Source: Halorientalis pallida | Lineage (GTDB): Archaea; Halobacteriota; Halobacteria; Halobacteriales; Haloarculaceae | DNA length: 64,000 nucleotides | Direction of reading: 5' to 3' | Assembly (NCBI RefSeq): GCF_004118325.1 | Contig: NZ_RDFA01000005.1 | Coordinates: forward strand, 310,001-374,000 | In this document: in pieces, positions 8,780-18,384 of the stretch | Position numbering within the stretch: position 1 is the first letter of the stretch | Layout: each line of letters opens with the position of its first letter | Program-made: the position numbers and the translations under genes | Notes under the pieces: model-generated | What the model was told of the DNA's origin: nothing | What the model saw: the letters and a program-made list of their open reading frames with translations, nothing else | Database searches by the model: none

Positions 8780-10198
8780 ATGGCAAGTTCGAACGACGGC
8801 AGTTCGGTCGTGCTGTACGACATCGAGGACAGACCACCGCTCGGGGAGGCGGTCCCGCTCGGCATCCAGCACGTACTGGCGATGTTCCTTGGGAACGTCG
8901 CGCCCCCGCTGATACTCGCGGGCGCGGTGGGATCCGTCACGGGTGAGACGACGTTCCTGGTCCAGATGGCGTTGATCGTCGCCGGTGTGGCGACGCTCGT
9001 CCAGGCGTTTCCGATCGGGCCGGTCGGTGCGAAACTTCCCATCGTCATGGGAACGAGTTTCGCGTTCCTGGGGCCACTCATCGCAGTCGGGAACCAGTAC
9101 GGGCTCGCGGCAGTGTTCGGAGCGGCACTGATCGCCGCACCCGTGGAGATGGTCATGGGGGTCTCGCTCGATCGGTTCCGGGAGTACTTCCCGCCCCTGG
9201 TGACCGGCATCGTCGTCATGCTCATCGGGTTGACGCTGATCCCGACCGGCATGAACTACGCGGCAGGGGCCTCCGCCGGGCCGTCGGCACCCGGGTACGG
9301 CTCTTTCACGAACCTCGGCCTCGCGGGACTGGTCCTCGTCGTGACCGTCGGCCTCAACCAGTTCTTCGAGGGGTTTCTCCGGGTCATCAGCGTCTTCGTC
9401 GGCATCGTCGTCGGGTACGTCGCCGCGCTCGCGCTGGGCGTCGTCGACCTGTCGGCCGTCGCGTCGGCCGGGTGGGTGACCGTTCCCGTCCCGCTGAAGT
9501 ACGGAATCGCCTTCGAGCCCAGCGCGATCGTCACCGTGGCGTTTCTCTACGTGATCACCGGCATGGAGACCATCGGTGACATCTCCGGGACCGTCTCCGC
9601 CACGGGCCGGGACGCGACGCAGGAAGAAATGCGCGGTGGACTCATCGCAGACGGCGTTATGAGCGCGTTCGGCGCCATCTTCAACGCGCTCCCGAACACG
9701 TCCTTTTCCCAGAACGTCGGCCTCGTCAACTTCACGGGCGTCGCGAGCCGCTACGTCGTCGGGATCGGCGGGGTCGCCCTGCTGATCCTGGGATTCGTCC
9801 CGAAAGTCGGCGCCGTCGTCTCCGCGATGCCCGACGCGGTCCTGGGCGGTGGTGCGTTGATCCTGTTCGCGATGATCTTCTCCTCGGGCGCCCGGATCGT
9901 CACCCAGAACGTCACGCTCGATCACCGGAACTCGACGATCCTCGCGCTGTCGATGGCGCTGGGGCTCGGCGTCGCGTTCCGCCCCGAAGTCCTCCAGCAG
10001 TTCCCGAGTGAGATCCAGACGCTGTTCGGCTCCGCGCTCGTGACCGGCGGCTTCACCGCGCTGGTGCTCAACATCGTGATTCCCGGTGGCGGCGTCGGTG
10101 CGGGGCCGACCGAGTACACCACTGGGCTCGCGCCCGAGACGCCGACCAACGTGGAGGAGGACATCCCCGACCCGGCGCCCTCCCCCGACGACGACTGA
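8780..10198 (+). CDS. NCS2-family nucleobase permease (xanthine/urate/uracil type)
   Basis: Proton- or sodium-coupled uptake of a nucleobase across the cytoplasmic membrane. About 472 residues with 12-14 hydrophobic segments. Family features are PLGEAVPLGIQHVLAMFLGNV near the N terminus, GTSFAFLGPL, the long helix ending TGMETIGDISGTVSATG (the conserved acidic site in TM8) and NALPNTSFSQNVGLV. It lies between uraD and the allantoinase, so xanthine or urate is the likely cargo. A TATA-like TGTATAAAG sits at 8735-8743. An upstream TTG (8765) is possible but ATG 8780 is preferred. Confidence 0.9.
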   Translation: MASSNDGSSVVLYDIEDRPPLGEAVPLGIQHVLAMFLGNVAPPLILAGAVGSVTGETTFLVQMALIVAGVATLVQAFPIGPVGAKLPIVMGTSFAFLGPLIAVGNQYGLAAVFGAALIAAPVEMVMGVSLDRFREYFPPLVTGIVVMLIGLTLIPTGMNYAAGASAGPSAPGYGSFTNLGLAGLVLVVTVGLNQFFEGFLRVISVFVGIVVGYVAALALGVVDLSAVASAGWVTVPVPLKYGIAFEPSAIVTVAFLYVITGMETIGDISGTVSATGRDATQEEMRGGLIADGVMSAFGAIFNALPNTSFSQNVGLVNFTGVASRYVVGIGGVALLILGFVPKVGAVVSAMPDAVLGGGALILFAMIFSSGARIVTQNVTLDHRNSTILALSMALGLGVAFRPEVLQQFPSEIQTLFGSALVTGGFTALVLNIVIPGGGVGAGPTEYTTGLAPETPTNVEEDIPDPAPSPDDD

Positions 10199-10443
10199 GT
10201 CCCGGCACACGGAGCACAACACCTCCGACACACCCGGACACGCCCGCTGTGTGGGTCGAAGCTATGAAGATTCGCGACGGAGTCCGCTCCCCCATGAGAC
10301 TGATTCACGATGCAGACAGCGGGAACCGCGGTCAGGTGGCCGGCGTCGTCGGTCGCTCGCTCCGGACCGCTGTCGCTTTCGAGAGTCCCGTGGAGCGCAC
10401 GTCCATTTCGGGAGACGACCGAACGGAGCGCCACTCGTAACCG

Positions 10444-11817
10444 ATGGCCGCCATCGATACACTGCTCACCGGCGGGACGGTCGTGACGGCCGAGACCACC
10501 GTCGACGCCGCGGTCGGCATCGACGACGGGACCATCGTCGGCGTGGCGGAAGAGCAGGTCTTCCCCGAGGCGGACCGTCGGATCGACGTCGACGGCGACC
10601 TCGTCCTCCCCGGCGTCGTCGACCCGCACGTCCACGTCGCCGGCTACAACTCGATCGACTCGTACGAGACCGGCTCGAAAGCCGCCGCTGCCGGCGGCGT
10701 CACGACCTTCCTGAACTTCGCGTGGCAAGGGTGGGACGACGGCGACTGGGACACGACGGCGTCCCTGTCCGAAGCCGTCGAACGCCACCGCGATCAGGCG
10801 GCCCCGGTCATCGATTACGGTCTACACCCCGTCATAACCCAGGAGACGACCGCAGTCCTCGACGAACTCTCCGGCCTCGTCGCGGACGGCGTGACCTCGT
10901 TCAAGATGTTCACGACCGACGACATCCGGCTGTCCACCGGGTTCGTCGGGGAGGTGTTCCGAACACTCGCGGACCTGGGCGCCGTGGGCATGGTCCACAC
11001 CGAGGACTACGCCGTCTGTGAGCAGCGCACAGAGGCGGTGAAGTCGGCGCCATCCGGCGAGTCGACAGCCAACTATCCACGGTCGCGACCCGACTACGCC
11101 GAGGCGATGGCTGCCGACTCGGTCGCGCGGCTGGCCGCCGCCGCCGACGCGAAGTACTATGGCGTCCACACGACCTCGGCGGCCGCCGCCGACGCCATCG
11201 CGTCGGTACGGACCGACGGCTCGAACGTCAGAGCCGAGACCTGTACGCACTACACCGTCTTCGACGAGTCGCTGTACGAACGCCTCGGGAACCGCGCCAT
11301 CATGTCTCCGCCGCTCCGGACACCGCACGACATCGACGCCCTGTTCGAGCACCTCCGGGACGGGACGCTCTCGGTCGTCTCGACCGACCACGTCCCGCTC
11401 CCGCGCAGTCGCAAGGAGGGCGGTCCCTGGTGGGAGAGTGCGTTCGGCGTCAACGGCCTCCAGCGCAGTCTCCCCGTGTTCCACGACGAAGCCGTCACTC
11501 GACGCGGCTTCTCGTATCCGGAACTCGTCGCACTCATGTGTACCAACCCGGCGCGCACGTTCGGTCTCCCGAGGAAGGGTCGGATCGAACCCGGCGCCGA
11601 CGCCGATATCGTGGTCTTCGATCCCGAGGAGACCTACACGATCTCCGCGGAGCGAAACCACTCGAACGCCGACTACTCGATCTACGACGGCCGGGAGGTA
11701 ACGGGACGGGTCCAGCAGACGTTCGTCCGTGGAACGCTGGTCGCTGAGGATGGCGAGATCGTCGCCGAACCGGGCCACGGTGAGTTCCGACGCCGTGTGC
11801 TACCCAGTTGGGACTGA
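10444..11817 (+). CDS. Cyclic amidohydrolase, probable allantoinase
   Basis: TIM-barrel hydrolase of the dihydropyrimidinase/hydantoinase/allantoinase family, opening the allantoin hydantoin ring to allantoate. 457 residues. DPHVHV (first metal pair), AAAAGGVTTFLNF, FKMF (carbamylated Lys region), YYGVHTTSA and VSTDHVPLPRSRKEGG (metal Asp) are visible. The context of uricase, uraH, uraD and an allantoate-type hydrolase favours allantoinase; a dihydropyrimidinase/hydantoinase is the alternative, because the family motifs do not separate them here. 245 nt after the permease on the same strand. Confidence 0.82.
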   Translation: MAAIDTLLTGGTVVTAETTVDAAVGIDDGTIVGVAEEQVFPEADRRIDVDGDLVLPGVVDPHVHVAGYNSIDSYETGSKAAAAGGVTTFLNFAWQGWDDGDWDTTASLSEAVERHRDQAAPVIDYGLHPVITQETTAVLDELSGLVADGVTSFKMFTTDDIRLSTGFVGEVFRTLADLGAVGMVHTEDYAVCEQRTEAVKSAPSGESTANYPRSRPDYAEAMAADSVARLAAAADAKYYGVHTTSAAAADAIASVRTDGSNVRAETCTHYTVFDESLYERLGNRAIMSPPLRTPHDIDALFEHLRDGTLSVVSTDHVPLPRSRKEGGPWWESAFGVNGLQRSLPVFHDEAVTRRGFSYPELVALMCTNPARTFGLPRKGRIEPGADADIVVFDPEETYTISAERNHSNADYSIYDGREVTGRVQQTFVRGTLVAEDGEIVAEPGHGEFRRRVLPSWD

Positions 11818-11829
11818 CGGGGATACGGC

Positions 11830-12045
11830 TCAGTTCGACTGCTCTCTCATCTGTCTGGTGATGTACCCGGAGATACGGTTGCGGACGCGTCTGGACTCGA
11901 CTTCGGTCAGGTTCGCCACACGGTGTTTGTTCTCCTCGAAATCGTCGGTGAACCGATCCGGGTGGCGCTGTACGAGCGTCTCTCCGATGTCGATGATCTC
12001 CTCGGAATCCAGCGTCACGTCACTCGGTTGCTCGGCATCGCGCAT
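11830..12045 (-). CDS. Ribosomal protein S17e-like paralogue
   Basis: 71 residues. The C-terminal two thirds, [34 protein letters not shown], matches archaeal/eukaryotic ribosomal protein S17e. The normal N terminus of archaeal S17e (MAIKPAYVKKTG) is replaced by an acidic lead ending [13 protein letters not shown]. It therefore looks like a diverged second copy and not the housekeeping ribosomal protein. It is the next gene after the xanthine dehydrogenase Mo subunit on the minus strand (45 nt gap) and converges with the allantoinase, so it may be the distal gene of the xdh operon. Ribosomal or regulatory function is open. Confidence 0.8.
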   Translation of the reverse strand: MRDAEQPSDVTLDSEEIIDIGETLVQRHPDRFTDDFEENKHRVANLTEVESRRVRNRISGYITRQMREQSN

Positions 12046-12090
12046 AGTTCTTTCGCGTCGTCGAGCGCGGGGAACCGCCGGACGGGCCGA

Positions 12091-14544
12091 TCACTCGGCG
12101 TCGAGTGCGGCCCTGATCTTCTCGGCAGTGATCGGGAGGTCGTCGATGCGAACACCGACTGCGTCACGGATCGCGTTGCTCAACGCTGGCGGCACGCCGT
12201 TGGTCGGAATCTCGGCGACGGCTTTCGCCCCGAACGGCCCGCTCGGTTCGTGTGTCTCCACGAAGATGGGCGTCAGTGGCGGCTGGGTGTCGGCTTTCGG
12301 GATGCCGTAATCGCCGAACCCGACGACCTCGGGCTGGCCGTCGTCGTCGAACGAGAAGCCACTGCCCACCGCCAACTCGTAGCTCATGTGCATCGCCCCG
12401 GTCACCTGTCCTTCGGCGAGGTCGGGATTGATGACGGTACCACAGTCGATAGCGTACACGAGGTCGTGAACCTCGAACTCGCCGGTCCGCTCGTCGACGG
12501 TAACGTCGGCGAACTGCGCGCCGAACGGTGGGGGTGATTCGGGTGTGCTGTGGCTCGCCTCGCCCATCACCTGGGCCCGTTCCTCGTCGCCGTAGATGGA
12601 CTCGTATCCGATCGCTTCGAGCGAGACCGACTCGCCGGACCGCTCGGCGTAGACCGCGCCGTCGCGGGCAGTGAGCGTGTCGCGGGGCTCCCCGAGCATC
12701 CGCGCGGCGAAGTCGAACAGTTGCTCGCGGGCGTCCTGGGCCGCCTTCTTCACCGCCGTGCCCGTCACGTACGTCGTCGAGGAGGCGTAGGCCCCGTAAT
12801 CGAAGGGGGAGACGTCGGTATCCGATGGCTGGACGAGGATGTCCTCGGGCCGGGCACCGAGGATTTCGGCCGCGATCTGTGCCATGGCGGTGTCGGCACC
12901 CGTCCCGATGTCCACGGCCCCCGTCTGGAGGATGAACGAACCGTCTTCGTTCATCTTGATGTGTGCGGCACCGAGTTCGTCGTTCGGAACCCCACTGCTC
13001 TGGATCGTCAGCGCGGCGCCGATGCCCCGGTGAAGGTGGGGCGCGTCCGGCTGCTCGACGTCACCCCATCCGATCGCCGCCTTGCCCCGTTCGATACACT
13101 CCGGGAGGCCACACGAACGGACCCGGCGTGCACCGCCTTTGATCTCCCCGTCGCCTTCCTTGAGGATGCTCGAAGCGACGTCGAGATCGCCTTCCCCGAT
13201 GACGTTTCGTGAGCGAAATTCGAGGGGATCCATCCCGAGCTCACGGGCGACCGCGTCCATGTGCCCTTCGAGTGCGAAGTGCCCCTGAGGCGCCCCGTAG
13301 CCGCGCATCGCGCCGGCGACGGGGAGGTTCGTGTGAGCGGCGGTCATCTCGAGCCGGATGTTGGGCGTGTGGGTGTACAGGGCCAGCTGTTTCTTGCCGA
13401 TGGCACCGGACGCCGTCAGTCCGTGGGACCCGTACGCGCCGGAGTTCGTGAGCACGGACATGTCGATCGCTTCGAGGTCACCCTCGTCGGTCACGACGCT
13501 GCGGACCGTGATCGAGGCGGGCCGACGGACCCGCATCGCGTGGAACTCTTCTTTCCGTGTGGCCTCCAGTTTGACCGGGCGGTCGGTCGCCATCGTGAGC
13601 GCCAGCGCGATCGGTTCGAGGACGATGGACTGTTTGCCGCCGAAGCCGCCACCGATCCGCGGTTTGGTCACACGGATATCCCGGATCGGCACGTCGAACA
13701 GCCGTGCCAGCTGTCGGCGTGCGTGATAGGGGACCTGTGTGCTCGTGATGAAGTGGTACCGGTCGTCCTGATCGCGCCGTGCGATGGTGGTGTGCGGTTC
13801 GCCGACGCAGTGAGACTGGTGTGGCGTCGCCCACTCCGTCTCGACGACCGTCAGGTCCGACCGGTCGGCTGCTGCCTCGAAAGCGCCATCGACGTCGCCG
13901 ATCTCGCCCTCGGCGTGGGCCTCGATGTTCCGCTCGTAGTCGGCCCCGGGCTGGTGGTTCTCGACGCGCTCGGGGTCGTGGATGCGCGGCGCGTCCGGCT
14001 CGATCGCCGTCTCGGCATCGAACACCGCGTCACGTTCGTCGTAGGTGACGTCGATGGCTTGCACGGCGGCACTGGCGGTCGCGACGTCTTCGGCGGCGAC
14101 GGCGGCGATCGGATCGCCGACGTACCGGACCCGTTTGCGCAGGACACGCAGGTCGTAGGGTGACGGCTCGGGATAGGACTGCCCCGCCGAGGTGTAGGGA
14201 TCGTTCGGCACCTCGGGCGAGTCGGGTGTGACGACGGCGTAGACACCGTCCATCTCCTCGGCGGCGCTCGTGTCGATCGCCGTGACGACGCCGTTGGCGA
14301 CCGTCGAGCGGAGAACTTTGGCCGCTGCGAGGTCCGGGAACTCCCGGGCGTAATCCGCCGTGTACTTCGCCTCCCCGGTGACGATCTTCCGCGCGTCGGC
14401 TTTCTCCTCGCGACTCGACACGGCGGTGAGTTCGTCGGGGCCCCGCCTGTTGTCCGGTCCCTCCTCGAACTCCACTGGTGGTGCATCGGTCTGGGACGCT
14501 CCGTCCGGCGTCGTCTCTTCGTCTCCGTCTTCGGTCCGACTCAT
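12091..14544 (-). CDS. Xanthine dehydrogenase family, molybdenum-binding subunit
   Basis: Large catalytic subunit that hydroxylates hypoxanthine/xanthine to urate at a molybdopterin cytosine (or guanine) dinucleotide centre. 817 residues. Visible motifs are KPRIGGGFGGKQ (Mo-cofactor loop), AMRGYGAPQGHFALEGHMD, QTGAVDIGTGADTAMAQIAAE and the C-terminal GPFGAKAVAEIPTNG (catalytic-Glu region; the usual form is GAKGVGE). An acidic, low-complexity N-terminal 40 residues precedes the fold. The start overlaps the FeS subunit by 4 nt. Other xanthine-dehydrogenase-family substrates (aldehydes, CO, nicotinate) are excluded only by context. Confidence 0.9.
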   Translation of the reverse strand: MSRTEDGDEETTPDGASQTDAPPVEFEEGPDNRRGPDELTAVSSREEKADARKIVTGEAKYTADYAREFPDLAAAKVLRSTVANGVVTAIDTSAAEEMDGVYAVVTPDSPEVPNDPYTSAGQSYPEPSPYDLRVLRKRVRYVGDPIAAVAAEDVATASAAVQAIDVTYDERDAVFDAETAIEPDAPRIHDPERVENHQPGADYERNIEAHAEGEIGDVDGAFEAAADRSDLTVVETEWATPHQSHCVGEPHTTIARRDQDDRYHFITSTQVPYHARRQLARLFDVPIRDIRVTKPRIGGGFGGKQSIVLEPIALALTMATDRPVKLEATRKEEFHAMRVRRPASITVRSVVTDEGDLEAIDMSVLTNSGAYGSHGLTASGAIGKKQLALYTHTPNIRLEMTAAHTNLPVAGAMRGYGAPQGHFALEGHMDAVARELGMDPLEFRSRNVIGEGDLDVASSILKEGDGEIKGGARRVRSCGLPECIERGKAAIGWGDVEQPDAPHLHRGIGAALTIQSSGVPNDELGAAHIKMNEDGSFILQTGAVDIGTGADTAMAQIAAEILGARPEDILVQPSDTDVSPFDYGAYASSTTYVTGTAVKKAAQDAREQLFDFAARMLGEPRDTLTARDGAVYAERSGESVSLEAIGYESIYGDEERAQVMGEASHSTPESPPPFGAQFADVTVDERTGEFEVHDLVYAIDCGTVINPDLAEGQVTGAMHMSYELAVGSGFSFDDDGQPEVVGFGDYGIPKADTQPPLTPIFVETHEPSGPFGAKAVAEIPTNGVPPALSNAIRDAVGVRIDDLPITAEKIRAALDAE

Positions 14545-15092
14545 TCGCCGTCACCACCGTGGCAACCACCGCAGTCCACACACGATCGGTTCGACGAGAC
14601 GGGACGGCCGCCGTCGGAGACCACCGCCCCGTCGTTCGACAACCGCGTCGCGGCGTCTTGCACCGCGTCGACGATCTTCTCGTAGCCAGTGCAGCGACAG
14701 ATGTTACCCGACAGCGCCTCCCGGATCTCCCTCTCGTCGGGGTCGGGATTCGATTCGAGTAACTGCGTCACGCGCATGATCATCCCGGGAATGCAGAAGC
14801 CACACTGCAGCGCCGCGTTGTCGACGAAGGCAGCCTGGACGGGATGCAGTTCGTCCTGCGTTCCCAGGTTCTCGATGGTCTCGACGGTCGCACCCTCCAC
14901 GCGAGCGACCGGCTGGAGACACGACTTCACCGACTCGCCGTCGACTGCGACGGTACAGAATCCGCAGTCACCCGTTCCACAGCCGCGTTTCGTCCCGGTG
15001 TAGCCGGCACCTCGAAGCGCGTCGAGCAGCGTGTCCGACTGAGCCGCGGTGAGCGTTACGTCTTCGCCGTTCAGCGTGAGTTCGACGTCCAT
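14541..15092 (-). CDS. Xanthine dehydrogenase family, [2Fe-2S] subunit
   Basis: Electron-transfer subunit with two [2Fe-2S] clusters. The first uses GCGTGDCGFCTV with a later Cys; the second uses QCGFCIPGM with NICRCTGY. Chosen start is ATG 15092 (MDVELTLNGEDV), which matches the family N terminus; an ORF reaching 15167 adds an unlikely 25 residues. About 183 residues, longer than the usual 155-165: a C-terminal tail ends SCVDCGGCHGGDGE with extra cysteines. First gene of the minus-strand xdh operon; the FAD subunit is 34 kb away. Confidence 0.92.
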   Translation of the reverse strand: MDVELTLNGEDVTLTAAQSDTLLDALRGAGYTGTKRGCGTGDCGFCTVAVDGESVKSCLQPVARVEGATVETIENLGTQDELHPVQAAFVDNAALQCGFCIPGMIMRVTQLLESNPDPDEREIREALSGNICRCTGYEKIVDAVQDAATRLSNDGAVVSDGGRPVSSNRSCVDCGGCHGGDGE

Positions 15093-15701
15093 GGGTGTCC
15101 CGTCAGCGACCCCCTTCGAAGGCGCTGTGGCGGTCTCGGTCGTGGGTCGGGACACGCAGCGGTTCAACTCCTCCCGCCGACGTCGCGTCCGTGCTCGATA
15201 TTCCTACGTCTCTCATGGTTCGCCGTACTCGTGAGAGGGTTTTTAATCTTAGCATCGAAAATAGAGACAAATCGATTGTTTCTGGGCATATTCTCATTTG
15301 TTTGTAAATTATCGATCGATGCGGGCTGGGGATGCCGGCCCCCACCGGTGGGCAGGCGTCGACGACGGTGACTCTCCCGAGAACGTTATCCCACAGCGTG
15401 GGACCCAGGGTGGACCGCCGCCACCGGTGCCACAATGCGGACACATCCGTGGATCCTGTGGCAACGTCGTGCCAGCGATTCGTCGACTGGTCCACGATCG
15501 GGACACAGGGGCAAAGAGCGCCACGGCGGAGTGCCCACGACCCGGCAGTCACCCCTGCCCGGATGGGCACACGGACCGTGAATATACACCCTAAGTCCGT
15601 TAAAAACACTCCCGGACAGCACCACAGGAGCGACGGGTCGGGGACGGACCGTACACGGATCGTAACAAACTATATTAGCGGGCGGCGGATTGGACGAGAC
15701 G
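15093..15701. other. Gap between xdh operon and rdfA: divergent promoters
   Basis: No gene is supported here. An AT-rich block at about 15236-15310 lies upstream of the xdh operon and carries CAAATCGATTGT at 15268-15279. The stretch 15330-15660 is GC-rich and I find no coding pattern in it. TATATTAG at 15669-15676, about 27 nt before ATG 15702, is a good TATA box for rdfA. Confidence 0.6.
15268..15279. promoter_or_regulatory. CAAATCGATTGT site upstream of xdh operon
   Basis: The same 12 bases occur at 40039-40050, upstream of the cytosine-deaminase-like gene. The core AATCGATT is palindromic. Both sites lie in AT-richer promoter regions of nucleobase genes, so a shared regulator is possible. 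Twelve-base matches also occur by chance in a window of this size, so this is tentative. Confidence 0.35.
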
Positions 15702-16349
15702 ATGACTACGGACGCTGGTTGCAAGGTCGATCGGGTGATCGAGACTTACGGACTCACGTCGGCCGATCCAGTCTTCGACTCTATCGACGAGGGGCTTCTG
15801 TCTCGCTGGACGGGTGCCGGCGAGCGCTCGGCGGTCGGCTACCGATCGCTCACCGAGTGGTTCAACAAACGGCTGCTGAAGACAGTCTACGACGACTACG
15901 GCCGTGACACGCTCGGTGCGACCGTGGACCGCGACTACGAGGTCCTCGAGGGTGACGACGAACTGGTCACCGCCGAACTGGCGGAGAGTCTGCGCGCCGA
16001 TGGGATCGACGCCGACGAACTCCGGGGAGCCCTCGTCTCGTGGGGCACCATGCGAACGCACCTGCAGGACTGTCTCGACGGGCAAAAAGAGCCACAGACG
16101 GCCACCACCGACTGGGAGGTAGAGAGCGTTCGGAAGGCGATGGGAGTGACCGAATCCAAGGTCGAATCGGCGCTCTCCGCACTCGCCCAGAAGGAACGGC
16201 TCGCCGGCGGTGGCACTGCGGACATCGAGGTACAGGTGCAACTGGGCTGTGACTCCTGTCCGACCCGGGTTCCGTTCGACGTCGCGCTCGAGCGCGGGTA
16301 CGTCTGTGAAACGCACCACGCACGATCGCTCTCACGGGACGCACGATGA
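15702..16349 (+). CDS. rdfA: RdfA-family protein (rod-determining factor)
   Basis: 215 residues, resembling haloarchaeal RdfA, which is needed for rod shape in Haloferax. Recognisable parts are KVDRVIETYG near the N terminus, the SLTEWFNKRLLKTVYDD helix, and a C-terminal putative zinc site GCDSCP...GYVCETHHA. ATG 15702 sits about 27 nt after TATATTAG; an in-frame TTG at 15690 adds four residues. It overlaps the next gene, an SMC-related protein, by 4 nt, the pairing seen in relatives. Haloarchaea often carry several rdfA copies, so this may be a paralogue not acting in shape. Confidence 0.82.
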   Translation: MTTDAGCKVDRVIETYGLTSADPVFDSIDEGLLSRWTGAGERSAVGYRSLTEWFNKRLLKTVYDDYGRDTLGATVDRDYEVLEGDDELVTAELAESLRADGIDADELRGALVSWGTMRTHLQDCLDGQKEPQTATTDWEVESVRKAMGVTESKVESALSALAQKERLAGGGTADIEVQVQLGCDSCPTRVPFDVALERGYVCETHHARSLSRDAR

Positions 16350-18133
16350 CCTGGACGGTCGACGTCGAACGGATCGCAGGCATCCTCGCGGGCAGTGCGA
16401 CGATCGACCCCGGCGTCAACGCCGTTCGGGGCTCGAACTGGCAGGGCAAATCGAGCTTCATCGAGGCCCTCAAGGCGGGATTGGGCACGTCGACGGAACT
16501 GACGGAGGGCGCCGACAGCGGGCGCGTCGAGTTACGGACTCCAGATGGTACGGTCACCGTCGACCTGGTTCGGGAGAACGGGAGCGTCGTCCGGCAGGGG
16601 ACGCCGTACCTCGACGACGAGTACGACGTCATCCGGGCGGAGCTGTTCGCCTGCCTGGACGAACGAAACGAGATCCGACGAACGGTCCGACGCGGCGAGA
16701 ACCTGGAGGACGTACTCATGCGCCCGCTCGACTTCCAGGACATCGACGAGCGAATCGCCGATCTGAAACGCGAGCGCGAGCAGGTCGACGCCGAACTCTC
16801 CCAGGCCGAAGAGGCCAGCAAGCGGCTCCCGTCGGTCCAGCGGAAGGTCCAGAACCTCGAAGCGGAGATCGAGGAGTTGCAGGGGAAACGCGAGAAGATA
16901 GCGTCCGCCGACGAGGACGGAGACGACGACGGGTCGGCCCAGCGTGCGCTCAGTCGGGCACAGACCGAACGCAACGAAGCCGAACAGCGGGTCGAGCGGC
17001 TGGAGGCGAGCATCGAGCGAACGGAACAGCGACTCGAGGAACGTCGCGAGGAACTGGCCGAACTGGAGGTGCCCGAGGACGACGTCGAGGAGCGTCTGGT
17101 AGCGGCGCGAGATCGACTCTCCGAACACGAACGCGATCTGGAGATCCTCCAGTCGCTGTACTCGGCGACAGAGCTGGTCCTCGACGAGAATCGGGTCGAC
17201 CTCGTCACGGAAGTCCAGCGTGATCTCGTGGCCGACGAACTCACCTGCTGGATCTGTGGACAGGAGACGACCCGCAGCGACGTCGAGTCACAACTGGACG
17301 CGCTAGGGGACGAACTCACGGAACGTAGAGCGACGACCGAATCGCTCCAGTCGGAAGTGGAAGACCTCGAGAACAGGCGCGAGGAAATCCAACAGCGGCG
17401 ACGCCGGCGGACGGACCTCGAAACCGAAATCGTCGACCTCGAAGACACGCTCGCGGACCGGGAGGAGAGCCTCGAGGCGGCCCAGGAACGACTGCGGGAA
17501 GCGACCACGCGTGTCGAGGATCTCTCGGAAGATATCGACGAGACGATGGAGGAACTGTCCGACGTCGAGAGCGAGATCAAGTTCCGCGAAGCCGAACTCG
17601 ACGATTCGCAGGCGGAACTGGAACAGCTCCAGACCCGGGCCGACAGGCTCGACACGTTGCGGGCCGAGCGCGAGGACCTGACTTCGGAGATCGAGACACT
17701 CCGGAACCGGAAGGATCGGATCCGACGCGAAGCCCGCGAGGCGTTCGACGAGACGATGGGGGAGATCATCTCGCGGTTCGACACCGGCTTCGAGACGGCA
17801 CGGCTCACGGCCGATTTCGAGATCGTCGTCGCACGCGACGGGCGCGAGGCGAGCCTCGACGCCCTGAGTGAGGGTGAACTCGAGTTGATCGGGTTCGTGG
17901 CCGCCCTCGCGGGACGGGAATCGTTCGACGTGGACGAGTCGGTGCCACTGTTGCTCGTCGACGGCGTCGGCGGCCTCGACGACGCGAACCTCCACACGCT
18001 CGTCAGGTACCTGCAGGACCGCGCGGAGTACCTCGTGTTCACCGTGTACCCCGAGTACGATGGGTTCGACGGCCGCGAGATCGATCCGGCCGAGTGGACC
18101 GTCGCGAACGACGGCCGCGTCTCAGTCGACTGA
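16346..18133 (+). CDS. Archaea-specific SMC-related protein (Rad50/SMC-like ATPase)
   Basis: 595 residues with SMC/Rad50 layout: an N-terminal P-loop GSNWQGKS (residues 29-36), a long coiled coil broken by a CxxC zinc hook (CWICGQ, C301 and C304), a second coiled coil, then signature LSEGELELIGF and a Walker-B-like VPLLLVDGVGGLDD. The glutamate that normally follows the Walker B aspartate is glycine. It is translationally coupled to the RdfA gene, and in Haloferax a similar SMC-like protein lies next to rdfA. Likely a chromosome- or membrane-associated partner of RdfA; the biochemical role is unknown. Confidence 0.82.
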   Translation: MTWTVDVERIAGILAGSATIDPGVNAVRGSNWQGKSSFIEALKAGLGTSTELTEGADSGRVELRTPDGTVTVDLVRENGSVVRQGTPYLDDEYDVIRAELFACLDERNEIRRTVRRGENLEDVLMRPLDFQDIDERIADLKREREQVDAELSQAEEASKRLPSVQRKVQNLEAEIEELQGKREKIASADEDGDDDGSAQRALSRAQTERNEAEQRVERLEASIERTEQRLEERREELAELEVPEDDVEERLVAARDRLSEHERDLEILQSLYSATELVLDENRVDLVTEVQRDLVADELTCWICGQETTRSDVESQLDALGDELTERRATTESLQSEVEDLENRREEIQQRRRRRTDLETEIVDLEDTLADREESLEAAQERLREATTRVEDLSEDIDETMEELSDVESEIKFREAELDDSQAELEQLQTRADRLDTLRAEREDLTSEIETLRNRKDRIRREAREAFDETMGEIISRFDTGFETARLTADFEIVVARDGREASLDALSEGELELIGFVAALAGRESFDVDESVPLLLVDGVGGLDDANLHTLVRYLQDRAEYLVFTVYPEYDGFDGREIDPAEWTVANDGRVSVD

Positions 18134-18384
18134 ACGACCGTCGAGACCCGAGAGATTGTGTATTCGTCACCCCCGACGTCACCGCTGTGCCCCGTCCCGC
18201 CACGCCGAGTCGCCCGTGGCGAACGTCGTCACCACCCCAGCCAGCGTAGCTGAGTGGACGTTCGTATTATTCTACTCCGAGCTAGTTCCACATTCACATC
18301 GTAATTCGCAGAGTTGTAGAAGAAGTTGAGGAAAATATGGCCGAAGACAGGATATAATAGTATCACTGGCCGCAGGTACTGCAC

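Noticed and set aside
8696-10231. 511-residue minus-strand frame
   Set aside because: Antisense shadow of the NCS2 permease: Arg/Asp/Gly-rich, with no membrane segments or family motif.
15967-18042. 691-residue minus-strand frame
   Set aside because: Shadow of the SMC-related gene; Ser/Arg-rich low-complexity translation.
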